Assembly (NCBI GenBank): GCA_034435055.1
Contig: DAOTXS010000056.1
Coordinates: 124,001 to 188,000, forward strand
Reading direction: 5' to 3'
DNA length: 64,000 nt
Origin: DAOTXS01 sp034435055
GTDB lineage: Bacteria; Chloroflexota; Anaerolineae; UBA4142
Part shown: positions 22,939-31,438 of the stretch, one piece after another
Position numbering within the stretch: position 1 is the stretch's first letter
Layout: the number at the start of each line of letters is the position of its first letter
Position numbers and translations under genes: made by a program
Notes under the pieces: generated by a model
Databases searched by the model: none
What the model saw: the letters and a program-made list of their open reading frames with translations, nothing else
Told to the model about the DNA's origin: nothing

Positions 22939-25824
22939 ATGCTGAACTTGTTCCTGCTTGGCAATCCCCGGCTCGAACGCAACCGTAAATCCATCGAATT
23001 CGATACGCGCAAAGCGCTGGCTCTACTGGCGTACCTCGCGGTGTCGCGGACAAGTCACAGCCGCGATTCGCTCGCCACGTTACTGTATCCCGAATACGAT
23101 CAGACCCACGCGCGCGCCGCGCTTCGCCGGACACTCTCCGCGCTCAATACCGCGCTCAGCGACGACACGCTCGACATCAACCGGGAAACGCTGGCACTCA
23201 ATCCTCAAACCGATTTGTGCGTCGATGTCATCGAATTCGAACGCGCGCTCGCCGAATGCAAATCGCACCAACACCCGGCATCGGATGTTTGCAACGATTG
23301 CGTGCCGGCATTGACGCGCGCGGCGGAATTGTATCGCGACGATTTTCTCACCGGTTTTTCCTTGCGCGACAGTCCCAACTTTGATGATTGGCAATTCTTC
23401 ACCGCCGAAAATTTGCGCCGCGAATTTGCCGGCGCGCTCGAAAAACTCGTCCGTTATCACAGTGCGCAAAAAGCGTACGCGCCCGCCATCGAGTACGCGC
23501 GCCGTTGGCTCGCGCTCGATTCACTGCACGAACCGGCGCATCGGCAATTGATGCAGTTGTATGCCGCGAGCGATCAACGCGCGGCGGCGTTGCGCCAGTA
23601 TCACGAATGCGCGCGCATCCTCGAAAAAGAATTGGGCGTCGCACCACTCGCGGAAACCACGCGCCTGTATGAAGAAATCAAAGAGCAAAAGAGCAGAGGA
23701 GCGGAGGAGCAGGAGAGAGCGCTCCGTAGAATTTCTCCTCTGCCTCCCAGCCCCTCTGCTCCCCAGCAATATCCCCTCGTCGGTCGCGCGCACGAGTTGG
23801 CACAGATCAAACAAATCTACGCCGACATTCGCACCGACGGTCATCTCATCGTCATTGCAGGCGAAGCCGGGATTGGCAAGACCCGGCTGGCGGAAGAATT
23901 TTTGAATCACGCGCGCGAACGCGACGCGATCATTTTGACGGGACGCGCGTTCGAAGGCGAAGCCAATCTCGCGCACGGCATTTTTGTCGAAGCATTGCGC
24001 GCGTTGACCGAGCGCACCGATTGGCGCGCGAAAATTCCGGCAGCATTCATCGGCGAAGTGGCACGGCTGGTGCCGGAAATTAGCACCGGCGAGACGCCCC
24101 CGCCGCTGGATAACGCCGGCGCGCGCGGTCGATTTTTTGAAGGCATCAGCCAATCGATTTTTGCGATCACGATGGGGCGTCATCCATCGCCGCGGGACAC
24201 AACCCCCGGCATTCTTTTGCTCGACGATGTGCAATGGGCAGACAGTGCGTCGCTCGATTTGCTGACGTACATCGTCCAACGCTTGCGCGGGCGACCCTTG
24301 TGTCTCGTCGTCACGTGGCGCACGGACGCGATGCACACCGCAGCACTCGAACACTTGCGACAAATTGTCGCGCACGCGCATCGCACCAACACCGCAACAA
24401 CCATCACCCTTGCGCGTTTGAATTCTGACGCTGTGATGCAACTCGTCACCTCGAGCATCGGCAACAGCCCGGCGGTCGCACAAAAAATCGGTGAGCGCTT
24501 GCAACGCGAGACGGAAGGATTGCCGTTTTTCGTCGTCGAGTATTTGAACGCGCTCGATACCGGCAACGCCGAGCTAACCGATTGGTCTCTGCCGGGCGGC
24601 GTGCGTGATTTATTGCGCGCGCGGCTTGCCGTCGCGAGTGAAACCGGGAAACAGTTGCTCAGCGCCGCCGCCGTGATCGGGCGCGCGTTTGATTTCGATA
24701 CGTTGCGCGAAGCGAGCGGACGCGCGGAAGAAGAAACGATCAAAACACTCGAAGAGTTGATGGCGCACGGATTGATCAAAGAAATCACCGCCGAAAATTT
24801 GCGGTACGATTTCGCGCACGAAAAATTGCGCGAGCTCGCGTATGCGGAAACGAGCGCGGCGCGGCGACGATTACTGCATCGACGAACGGCGGAGGCACTC
24901 CGCGCGCGGCGTGACAGCGACGCGTTGGCAACCCAAGTCGCGCGGCATTATCAACTCGCGGGCGAAAATCTCAAAGCGGCGGATTATTTCAAACTTGCCG
25001 GCGATCACGCGCGCGCGTTGTACGCGAATGCAGAAGCATTGACGCATTATCGCAACGCGCTTGCGCTCGGACATTCGAATCCCGTCGGCTTGCATCAAGC
25101 CATCGGCGATTTGCAAACGCTCACCGGCGATTACGCCGGCGCGTTGACCAGTTACGCGACGGCGGCATCGCTGTGCGAACCGGACGCACTTGCGGCAATC
25201 GAACACAAATGCGGGCTCGTGCATCATCGGCGCGGCGAATATGATCTTGCAGAAAGTCATTTTCAAATTGCGCTTGGCGCGCTCGTCGAAAATGCGCCCG
25301 CCGCACCGCACGCGAATTTGTTAGCGGACTGGAGTTTGACGGCGCACGCGTTGGGACAAGCTGAGCGCGCGCAAGAAATCGCCAGCCGCGCGCTGGCGTT
25401 GTCGGAAAACGCGCACGATTTGCGCGCGCTGGCGCGGACGCGCAACATCCTGGGCATTCTCGCGCGGAGTCGCGGCGATCTGGCGCAAGCGCGGTACCAA
25501 CTGGAACACGCGTGCGCGCTCGCCGAAAGTTTGAACGACCCGGGAATGCGCATTGCCGGACTCAACAATCTCGCGCGCGTTTGCCGCGACGCCGGGGAAA
25601 TCGAGCGCGCGATTCAACTGACCGCAACCGCGTTGTCGCTCTGCGCATCAATGGGCGATCGACATCGGCAAGCCGCGCTCCACAACAACCTCGCCGATCT
25701 TTTGCACGCCGTCGGCAAAAGTGATGAAGCGATGACCCACCTCAAACAAGCCGTCGCGATTTTTGCGGACATCGGCGAAGCGGAAACAATGCAACCGGAA
25801 ATTTGGAAATTGGTGGAATGGTAA
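22939..25824 (+). CDS. SARP-type BTAD-AAA-TPR transcriptional regulator
   Basis: In the 961-residue protein, residues 1-100 look like an OmpR/SARP winged helix (LFLLGNPRLERNRKSIEFDT) and 105-250 like a bacterial transcriptional activator domain (helical repeats, EARRWLALDSLHEPAHRQLM-like). Residues 280-560 form a STAND/AAA ATPase with Walker A (AGEAGIGKTRLAEEF, near 308) and Walker B (LLLDDVQWAD, near 430). The rest is TPR-like repeats. Such proteins bind DNA when a signal and ATP are bound. The linker at about 251-275 (SRGAEEQERALRRISPLPPS) is encoded by a palindromic repeat. Targets are unknown; divergent or adjacent genes are candidates. Confidence 0.83.
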   Translation: MLNLFLLGNPRLERNRKSIEFDTRKALALLAYLAVSRTSHSRDSLATLLYPEYDQTHARAALRRTLSALNTALSDDTLDINRETLALNPQTDLCVDVIEFERALAECKSHQHPASDVCNDCVPALTRAAELYRDDFLTGFSLRDSPNFDDWQFFTAENLRREFAGALEKLVRYHSAQKAYAPAIEYARRWLALDSLHEPAHRQLMQLYAASDQRAAALRQYHECARILEKELGVAPLAETTRLYEEIKEQKSRGAEEQERALRRISPLPPSPSAPQQYPLVGRAHELAQIKQIYADIRTDGHLIVIAGEAGIGKTRLAEEFLNHARERDAIILTGRAFEGEANLAHGIFVEALRALTERTDWRAKIPAAFIGEVARLVPEISTGETPPPLDNAGARGRFFEGISQSIFAITMGRHPSPRDTTPGILLLDDVQWADSASLDLLTYIVQRLRGRPLCLVVTWRTDAMHTAALEHLRQIVAHAHRTNTATTITLARLNSDAVMQLVTSSIGNSPAVAQKIGERLQRETEGLPFFVVEYLNALDTGNAELTDWSLPGGVRDLLRARLAVASETGKQLLSAAAVIGRAFDFDTLREASGRAEEETIKTLEELMAHGLIKEITAENLRYDFAHEKLRELAYAETSAARRRLLHRRTAEALRARRDSDALATQVARHYQLAGENLKAADYFKLAGDHARALYANAEALTHYRNALALGHSNPVGLHQAIGDLQTLTGDYAGALTSYATAASLCEPDALAAIEHKCGLVHHRRGEYDLAESHFQIALGALVENAPAAPHANLLADWSLTAHALGQAERAQEIASRALALSENAHDLRALARTRNILGILARSRGDLAQARYQLEHACALAESLNDPGMRIAGLNNLARVCRDAGEIERAIQLTATALSLCASMGDRHRQAALHNNLADLLHAVGKSDEAMTHLKQAVAIFADIGEAETMQPEIWKLVEW
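23691..23764. repeat. Palindromic element inside the BTAD-AAA linker
   Basis: GAGCAGAGGAGCGGAGGAGC on the left and CTCCTCTGCC...CCCCTCTGCTCCCC on the right form a long imperfect palindrome. It keeps the reading frame and encodes a charged, Pro/Ser-rich stretch exactly between two folded domains. Confidence 0.65.
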
Positions 25825-25825
25825 A

Positions 25826-26851
25826 ATGCAAGCGATGATTCTGCGCGCGGTTCAACCGATCGCTGAAAATGCGCGCGCACTTGAACTCGCCACCCTGCCC
25901 GACCCGGTTCCCGCCGATGATGAAATTCTGATTCGTGTGTCGGCGTGCGGCGTGTGTCACACTGAACTCGACGAAATCGAAGGGCGAATGCCGCCGCGCC
26001 TGCCGATGATCCTGGGACATCAAGTTATCGGTCGCGTCGCGCAAACCGGGCGCAATGCGAAACGATTCAAACCCGGCGACCGGGTTGGCGTGGCGTGGAT
26101 TTTTTCCGCGTGCGGCACGTGCGCGTTTTGCCGCGCCGGCAACGAAAATCTCTGCGTTGATTTCCGCGCAACCGGACGCGACGCGCCCGGCGGTTACGCC
26201 GAGTTGATGACGGTGCGCGAAGATTTTGCGTACTTGATTCCGGAAATTTTTTCGGACGCGCAAGCCGCACCGCTCTTGTGCGCCGGCGCAATCGGTTATC
26301 GTTCGCTCCGGCTCACCGCATTGAGCGACGGACAATCGTTGGGGCTGGTCGGGTTCGGCGCGTCGGCGCATCTCGTTCTGAAACTTGCACGCTTTCAGTT
26401 GCTGCAATCGCCGGTGTTCGTGTTCAGTCGCAGCGAAAGCGAACGCGCATTTGCGCGCGAACTGGGCGCGGCGTGGGCAGGCGACATCGGCGATGCACCG
26501 CCGGCAAAACTCAACGCGATCATCGACACAACGCCGGCGTGGAAACCGATTGTCGACGCGCTGAAAAATTTGGAGCGCGGCGGACGTTTGGTCATCAACG
26601 CAATTCGCAAAGAGGCAAGCGACCAAGCCGCGCTCGCACAAATCGATTATCCCGCGCATTTGTGGTTGGAAAAGGAAATCAAAAGCGTAGCGAACGTAAC
26701 GCGCCGCGACGTAAGCGAATTTCTGGACATCGCCGCGCGGATTCCGCTCCTGCCCGAGTTTCAGGAATTCAAATTGGCAGAAGCGAATCGAGCAGTGTGG
26801 GAACTCAAAGCGCGCCAGATTCGCGGCGCGAAAGTTTTGCGCGTCGGATAA
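25826..26851 (+). CDS. Zinc-dependent alcohol dehydrogenase (MDR family)
   Basis: The 341-residue medium-chain dehydrogenase has catalytic zinc ligands in CGVCHTELDE and GHQVIG, a complete structural-zinc loop (CGTCAFCRAGNENLC), and a nucleotide-binding segment LVGFGASAHLVLKLA. The latter is GxGxxA/H rather than the classic GxGxxG. It should interconvert an alcohol and aldehyde with NAD(P)H, and it resembles AdhP-type or 'zinc-binding alcohol dehydrogenase family' proteins. The ATG at 25826 is one base after the stop of the BTAD regulator, which suggests co-translation. The longer open frame overlaps that gene and is rejected. Confidence 0.87.
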   Translation: MQAMILRAVQPIAENARALELATLPDPVPADDEILIRVSACGVCHTELDEIEGRMPPRLPMILGHQVIGRVAQTGRNAKRFKPGDRVGVAWIFSACGTCAFCRAGNENLCVDFRATGRDAPGGYAELMTVREDFAYLIPEIFSDAQAAPLLCAGAIGYRSLRLTALSDGQSLGLVGFGASAHLVLKLARFQLLQSPVFVFSRSESERAFARELGAAWAGDIGDAPPAKLNAIIDTTPAWKPIVDALKNLERGGRLVINAIRKEASDQAALAQIDYPAHLWLEKEIKSVANVTRRDVSEFLDIAARIPLLPEFQEFKLAEANRAVWELKARQIRGAKVLRVG

Positions 26852-26861
26852 AAAATCTTTT

Positions 26862-26932
26862 AACCGCAAAGACGCAAAGAACGCTAAGGTATATTTTTGA
26901 TTTTTTCTTTGTGTCCTTCGAGCCTTCGCGGT
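26862..26932. repeat. Imperfect palindromic repeat, ACCGCAAAG-type
   Basis: Left arm AACCGCAAAGACGCAAAGAA and right arm CTTTGTGTCCTTCGAGCC with TTCGCGGT face each other across an AT-rich centre. It occupies the gap between the alcohol dehydrogenase and the next gene. A T-run is present in the middle, but no clean terminator stem. Confidence 0.6.
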
Positions 26933-26954
26933 GAAAATTTCTTTGGAGGAATGA

Positions 26955-28490
26955 ATGACATCAACCCCCGCACAACGCAACTGGCTTTGGCAACCGAACA
27001 TCATTGTGTTCATTTCCAGCGGTTGCATTATGATTCTGGAACTCGTCGCCGGGCGAATGATCGCGCCGCACGTCGGCTCATCGTTGTACACGTGGACGGG
27101 CATCATTGGCGTCGTGCTTGCCGGCATCAGTCTGGGTAATTATCTCGGCGGACGATTGGCGGATCGCGCGGCATCGATGCGCGTGTTGGGCATCGTCTAC
27201 ATCGCCGCCGCATTATCGTGCTTGATCGCGTTGTGGGTCGATCGGTTGTATCGCATCACGCCCGCCGATTGGTCGATTGTGATCGAAATTGTCGCGTTCA
27301 CCGCGGCGATGTTTTTTGTACCGTGTACGTTGCTGGGAATGATTTCGCCGATTGTCGCCAAACTGGCGGTGAGTGATCTCGCCAAAACCGGCTCGACCGT
27401 CGGCAAAATTTACGCGGCGGGAACGGTGGGCAGTATCGTCGGCACGTTTGCAACCGGGTTCGTTTTGATTTCGTGGTTCGGCACGTACACGATTGTGCTG
27501 AGCGTTGCCCTCGTGTTGGCGGCATTGGGTTTACTGTTTCTGCTCGGCGCGCGCATTGAATCCGCGTTGATCGTGTTGATCGTCCTTGTGGGTGGATGGC
27601 GGCTCGCATCGAGCCAGGGCTGGTTGCAAAGTTCGTGCGTGCGCGAGACGAATTATTATTGCATCAAAATTTACGATGAAGAAAAGAACGGCGAGCAAGT
27701 GCGCCAACTCGTGCTCGATCATTTGGTGCACAGTTTTGTTGCGCTGAACAATCCGCGTTATCTGGAATACGGTTACGAAAAAATTTACGCCGAGGTTGCA
27801 CAGTATCGCGCGGCGACCGACAAGCATTTGAGTGTGTTGATGATCGGCGGCGGCGGGTACACGTTTGCGCGGTACATCGACGCGGTGCATCCCGGCAGTG
27901 ATATGCACGTCGTCGAGATCGATCCCGGCGTTACGCAATTTGCGTACGAGATGCTGAATCTTGCGCGTGACGCGAACATCGTTACCTTCAACGAAGACGC
28001 ACGGATGTTTATGGCGCGCCCGCCCACTAAAAAATACGATCTGGTTTTAGGCGACGCATTCAATCATTTTTCCGTGCCGTACCATTTGACGACGAAAGAA
28101 TTCAACGATGATGTGAAAAAGTGGATGGCGGACGACGGGCTGTACGTCATCAATATCATCGACGGTCCGTACGGCGATTTTACGCGCGCGTCGATTCATA
28201 CTTTGCGGCAGACGTTCAAACATGTTTACGTCGTGCAAGGCAATTGGAATTGGCGCGAGGCGACGCGCAGTTTCTTTGTGCTCATCGGCACCGACGCGCC
28301 AATCGATCCGACGACGCTGGCACAATACGATGCCGGCGACGGCGATGCGTTGTGGGCGCGCTTGCTCGCGAGCGATGAGGACATTGCGAAAATGTTGAGC
28401 GAAGCGCCGCCGGTAATTTTAACCGATCAGTTTGCGCCGGTCGATCAGATGCTCGCGTCGGCGTTTACCGAGACGGTGCCAAAAAGGTAA
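26955..28490 (+). CDS. Membrane-fused spermidine-synthase-like protein
   Basis: The 511-residue protein has about seven membrane helices in residues 15-220 (with ELVAGRMIAPHVGSSLYTWT and GNYLGGRLADR, like MFS-type fused synthases). A SpeE/SAM-methyltransferase-like domain follows in residues 235-500, with motif I VLMIGGGGYTFARYI (near 294), MHVVEIDPGV and DLVLGDAFN. Soluble SpeE transfers aminopropyl groups; membrane-fused relatives are widespread and mostly uncharacterised. Whether it makes polyamines is open. GGAGG lies 7 bases before the ATG at 26955. Confidence 0.83.
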   Translation: MTSTPAQRNWLWQPNIIVFISSGCIMILELVAGRMIAPHVGSSLYTWTGIIGVVLAGISLGNYLGGRLADRAASMRVLGIVYIAAALSCLIALWVDRLYRITPADWSIVIEIVAFTAAMFFVPCTLLGMISPIVAKLAVSDLAKTGSTVGKIYAAGTVGSIVGTFATGFVLISWFGTYTIVLSVALVLAALGLLFLLGARIESALIVLIVLVGGWRLASSQGWLQSSCVRETNYYCIKIYDEEKNGEQVRQLVLDHLVHSFVALNNPRYLEYGYEKIYAEVAQYRAATDKHLSVLMIGGGGYTFARYIDAVHPGSDMHVVEIDPGVTQFAYEMLNLARDANIVTFNEDARMFMARPPTKKYDLVLGDAFNHFSVPYHLTTKEFNDDVKKWMADDGLYVINIIDGPYGDFTRASIHTLRQTFKHVYVVQGNWNWREATRSFFVLIGTDAPIDPTTLAQYDAGDGDALWARLLASDEDIAKMLSEAPPVILTDQFAPVDQMLASAFTETVPKR

Positions 28491-28492
28491 AT

Positions 28493-28575
28493 GTCATTGC
28501 GAGGAGCCGCGAAGCGTTTGCGACGAAGCAATCCCCAAAGTACTGTGGGGATTGCTTCGCTCCGCTCGCAATGAC
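28493..28575. repeat. Dispersed palindromic element overlapping a start codon
   Basis: GTCATTGCGAG at the left end and CTCGCAATGAC at the right end pair perfectly, and an inner 13-bp stem GAAGCAATCCCCA (28525-28537, with 28546-28558) also pairs. It lies 2 bases after the preceding stop. Its last bases contain the ATG at 28571 that opens the next ORF. Confidence 0.75.
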
Positions 28576-29128
28576 ACCCGAAGGAATGAACTTTCTCTCC
28601 CTCCCCGATCGCTTGCCGATAAAGCCGGATTGTTTTGTCATTCCGTCGTACGCGCTGAAAGATCGCACGATTCCCACGCGACCGACACGCGCGCAAATCG
28701 ATTTAGCCATCGCGTGGTGGCGCAAATTTCCGGACGCGAAAATCATGATGTGCACCGGCGATAATCAAGGACTCGGTGTAACGAACGCGCGCGTGATGGC
28801 GGATTACGCAACGCGGCGCGGCGTCCCGCGCGAAAACATCATCGAAGAAGATCGATCGCTGAACACGCGAGAAAATTTGCTGTTTGCGAAACAAATCATC
28901 GACCGCGAAAAATTCACACAGCCGACACTGGTCACGCTGGATCTGTACACGCGGCGCGCGGTGGCAACGGCGAAGAAAATGGGCTGGCGCGATTTCTATT
29001 GGCTTTCGGTCTATTCACCCGGCGAATCCGCGTACGGCTTGAAAGCAATTCAAACTCATTCGCGGTTTACAATTTTCTTTTACGAGTTGATTGCAACAAT
29101 ATATAGTAGAGTGGTGGGGTGGATGTAG
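28571..29128 (+). CDS. DUF218 (YdcF/SanA-like) family protein
   Basis: The 185-residue protein has the DUF218 pattern: FVIPSYALKD near the start, IMMCTGDNQGLGVTNARVMADYA in the middle, then RGVPRENIIEEDRSLNTRENLLFA and LVTLDLYTRRAVATAKKMGW. Family members are small DUF218-fold proteins with roles around the cell envelope. No N-terminal membrane helix is seen here, unlike SanA. Start choice is uncertain: ATG 28571 comes from the palindromic repeat, while ATG 28586 has GAAGGA immediately upstream, too close to be ideal. Confidence 0.75.
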   Translation: MTPEGMNFLSLPDRLPIKPDCFVIPSYALKDRTIPTRPTRAQIDLAIAWWRKFPDAKIMMCTGDNQGLGVTNARVMADYATRRGVPRENIIEEDRSLNTRENLLFAKQIIDREKFTQPTLVTLDLYTRRAVATAKKMGWRDFYWLSVYSPGESAYGLKAIQTHSRFTIFFYELIATIYSRVVGWM

Positions 29129-29168
29129 AATCTTGCGGAGGCACTTGCGCGAAAACCTTCGCAAGATT
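29129..29168. repeat. Near-perfect intergenic hairpin
   Basis: AATCTTGCGGAGG (29129-29141) and CCTTCGCAAGATT (29156-29168) pair with one mismatch across a 14-base loop. It starts on the base after the DUF218 stop codon. There is no strong T-tract, so it is more likely a repeat than a terminator. Confidence 0.65.
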
Positions 29169-29188
29169 TATCACAAGGAATTCAAACA

Positions 29189-29665
29189 ATGCGCTCTGTG
29201 GATCGTGTCCGCGAATATTTCAACCAGCGCGGCTTGAACATCGTCGTGAAAGAGTTGGACGCCAGCACACGCACCGCGCAACTCGCCGCGGATGCGGTTG
29301 GCACGCCGCTCGGCAGTATCGTCAAATCGCTCATCTTCATCACGTCGGATGATCGAACGATTCTCACGCTCGTTGCCGGCGATCAACGCGGCGACCCGGC
29401 AAAAATCGCGCAATGTGTTGGCGCGGAAAAAGTGCGCATGGCAAATGGCGAAGAGGTTCGCGCGCGGACGACGTTTGCGATTGGTGGTGTGCCGCCGGTC
29501 GCGCACGAAGCGCAGATGGAAACGCTGATCGATCAAACGCTGTTGCGCTTTGCAACGGTGTGGGCGGCGGCGGGCGCGCCCAACGCTTTATTCGCCATCG
29601 AAACGAAAACATTGCTAGACCTCACGCACGGTCGCGTCGCAGATATTGTCGTCGATGAAAATTAA
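29189..29665 (+). CDS. YbaK/EbsC-type aminoacyl-tRNA deacylase
   Basis: The 158-residue protein matches the YbaK/ProX editing family: STRTAQLAADAVGTPLGSIVKSLIF with the catalytic Lys of the IVKSL motif (Lys46), then VAGDQRGDPAKIAQCVGAEKVRMA and TFAIGGVPPVAHEAQM with the GxxPP loop. These enzymes hydrolyse misacylated tRNA such as Cys-tRNAPro or Ala-tRNAPro in trans. AAGGAA lies 9 bases before the ATG. It stands alone between two repeats, so it is probably a single-gene unit. Confidence 0.9.
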   Translation: MRSVDRVREYFNQRGLNIVVKELDASTRTAQLAADAVGTPLGSIVKSLIFITSDDRTILTLVAGDQRGDPAKIAQCVGAEKVRMANGEEVRARTTFAIGGVPPVAHEAQMETLIDQTLLRFATVWAAAGAPNALFAIETKTLLDLTHGRVADIVVDEN

Positions 29666-29667
29666 AA

Positions 29668-29740
29668 CGACTTACGATTCACGAATTACACGACTTGCGC
29701 AAATAAAAAATTCGTGAAGATTTGCGTAATTCGCGGATTG
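29668..29740. repeat. Dispersed repeat, AATCCGC-type (reverse orientation)
   Basis: The segment contains GATTCACGAATTACACGAC, a spacer, then ATTCGTGAAGATTTGCGTAA. Read on the minus strand, its right part (AATCCGCGAATTACGCAAAT) closely matches the repeat at 10621. It fills the gap before the GT-C gene. Confidence 0.6.
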
Positions 29741-29772
29741 ATTTTGAATTTAGCGGATTTGTTTTTCTCTGC

Positions 29773-29778
29773 TATAAT
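29773..29778 (+). promoter_or_regulatory. TATAAT -10 box, probably leaderless
   Basis: A perfect TATAAT ends 7 bases before the ATG at 29786, so initiation would fall at the start codon. A TTGAAT upstream is too far away (23 bases) for a standard -35 element, so the -35 is weak or absent. Confidence 0.55.
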
Positions 29779-29785
29779 AGCGCCA

Positions 29786-31438
29786 ATGTCGTTTCCGAGT
29801 ACGCGCACCGAACAATTGACTTTTGATTCAAGCCGCGCGGCGATGCCAAACCGCGCGGTCTTTTTCACATCGATTGCCGCGCTCTACACCACCGCAATCA
29901 TCGCCGCGACGCTGACACTGCATCCGTACTTTTCGCAAACCTGGGACGTGCAGACGTTCATCCAAGCCGGCAAACAATTCCTCGATGGCAAAAACCCATT
30001 TGCGTTGTACGCGGAATCGCGTGCGGCGCAGACCTGGCCCTTTGCGTATCCGCCGCTCCACGCCTTCGTCACCGCGCTCGCACTTGCCTTAGGTAACCTA
30101 TTCCACGTCTTGCCCGATTACGTTTGGGCACGCGTCCCAACAATCATCGCCGACATCGGTATCGCATTTCTTCTGTACACGATTGTCCGGCGCAAATCGA
30201 ACGATGAACAAATCGCACGCGCGGCGGCGATGATGTGGCTCTTCAATCCGATTACCTTCTACGATACCGCCGTGCAAGGACATTTCGAAAGCGAGTGGCT
30301 GATTTTCATCCTGCTCGCGTACGCGTGGTTCGACGCAGGACGCTCAATCATTTTACCGACAATTGCGCTGGCGATGGCGGTGTTGTTCAAGCAAGTGGCA
30401 ATTGTGTTCGCGATACCCATTTGGATTGCACTGTTCTTGGAAATTTTCCGCGACCGACAATCGATGACGGAAGACAGCAAAAGCGATTTGGCGGTCAGCC
30501 GTCGGCGATTAGTCGTCACTCTGATTTCATCGATAATCATCTTTGCATTCATCATCATCATCGTTTGCTTGCCCTACTTGCTCTATTCGAATGATTTTCT
30601 GTTTATGAACCTCACCTACGTCGAGAATGTGCCGGTGCAAACGCAATCGTGGATCGTCGCGGTGCTAGGTTTGACACGCGATGCGCCGAACGCGATGACG
30701 AGCGATTTCTTTTTACTGCGCTATCAAACAATCGTGACGATGTTTGCCGCGATTGCAATTTCGTTCATCGGCGCGCGGCGAGGCTGGAGTTTGTATCTGA
30801 CCGCTACGTTGATCGCGCTTGCCTTTTTTCTCACGTCGAAAAAAGTGATGGGCTATTATTACGTGATGCTCTTGCCGTTTCTCTTTGCGGAATTTTTGCC
30901 GCGCAACCGCTTCGATCTTGTAACAATCGCGCTTGTTGCAACGACGTACATTTCACTCTCGCCGTACTATGCAGCGTGGACGAATCACGTGCATTGGTGG
31001 GTGTATGCGATTCTGGGAATTGTGAATAGCGCGTTTTTTGTGTGGCTTGGGAAAAAGCTGACGGATGATCAAAGACGGGCAACCGCTAAATTTTCTGCCG
31101 TCGGTGACCTGCAATCGGCAGTCATCACATCCGCCGGCTTGTTCACTGCCGCGGTCTTCGCCTCACTCTTGCAACCGTTCATCGGCGACAACGGCAGTCC
31201 CATTCGCACGCCGATCATCGCGGCGGGAATGGAAATGAATGCGCTGGCAGTGTTCGCCGGTATGATTATGCTGTTGCTCGCGGCAATCATCGTCCGGCGA
31301 CATCTCCACCGCGCGACCGACGAAATCTGGACGATTAGCGTGCCGTTCATTTTTGCGCCATTATTCTTTTCGGTTTATACTCTGACGAAAGAATCGACCG
31401 CGATTTTTGAAATCGCGCTCAAAGCATTGGGAGTGTGA
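29786..31438 (+). CDS. GT-C type membrane glycosyltransferase
   Basis: The 550-residue protein has about 12 membrane helices. After the first helix the loop contains SQTWDVQTFIQAGKQFLDGKNPF, the acidic loop typical of GT-C enzymes that use lipid-linked sugar donors. YPPLHAF and WLFNPITFYDTAVQGHFES also recall the DUF2029/mannosyltransferase group. The ATG at 29786 is preferred to an upstream extension because a TATAAT ends 7 bases before it. A cytoplasmic loop (DRQSMTEDSKSDLAVSRRR) is encoded by a palindromic element, and a second, weaker repeat-like loop lies at about 31058-31137. The GT2 and flippase-like genes downstream suggest one glycolipid pathway. Confidence 0.8.
   Translation: MSFPSTRTEQLTFDSSRAAMPNRAVFFTSIAALYTTAIIAATLTLHPYFSQTWDVQTFIQAGKQFLDGKNPFALYAESRAAQTWPFAYPPLHAFVTALALALGNLFHVLPDYVWARVPTIIADIGIAFLLYTIVRRKSNDEQIARAAAMMWLFNPITFYDTAVQGHFESEWLIFILLAYAWFDAGRSIILPTIALAMAVLFKQVAIVFAIPIWIALFLEIFRDRQSMTEDSKSDLAVSRRRLVVTLISSIIIFAFIIIIVCLPYLLYSNDFLFMNLTYVENVPVQTQSWIVAVLGLTRDAPNAMTSDFFLLRYQTIVTMFAAIAISFIGARRGWSLYLTATLIALAFFLTSKKVMGYYYVMLLPFLFAEFLPRNRFDLVTIALVATTYISLSPYYAAWTNHVHWWVYAILGIVNSAFFVWLGKKLTDDQRRATAKFSAVGDLQSAVITSAGLFTAAVFASLLQPFIGDNGSPIRTPIIAAGMEMNALAVFAGMIMLLLAAIIVRRHLHRATDEIWTISVPFIFAPLFFSVYTLTKESTAIFEIALKALGV
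30451..30515. repeat. Palindromic element in a loop of the GT-C protein
   Basis: CGACCGACAATCGATGACGG on the left faces CCGTCGGCGATTAGTCG on the right with several mismatches. The sequence is of the same GACGACCGACGACGG type as the elements at 9095 and 12066. It is in frame and falls in a hydrophilic loop between membrane helices. Confidence 0.55.

Noticed and set aside
23521..24504. 327-codon open frame on the minus strand
   Set aside because: It lies fully antisense to the BTAD-AAA regulator, has no recognisable domain and reads as Arg/Ala/Asp-rich noise typical of GC-rich shadow frames.
25742..27127. 461-codon open frame on the minus strand
   Set aside because: It is antisense to the zinc alcohol dehydrogenase and the start of the next gene. 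The translation shows no domain and runs through an intergenic repeat.
31058..31137. Further palindromic insertion in the GT-C protein
   Set aside because: CTGACGGATGATC and GTCATCACATCCGCC arms pair only loosely. It is mentioned in the gene text but is too weak to list as a repeat.
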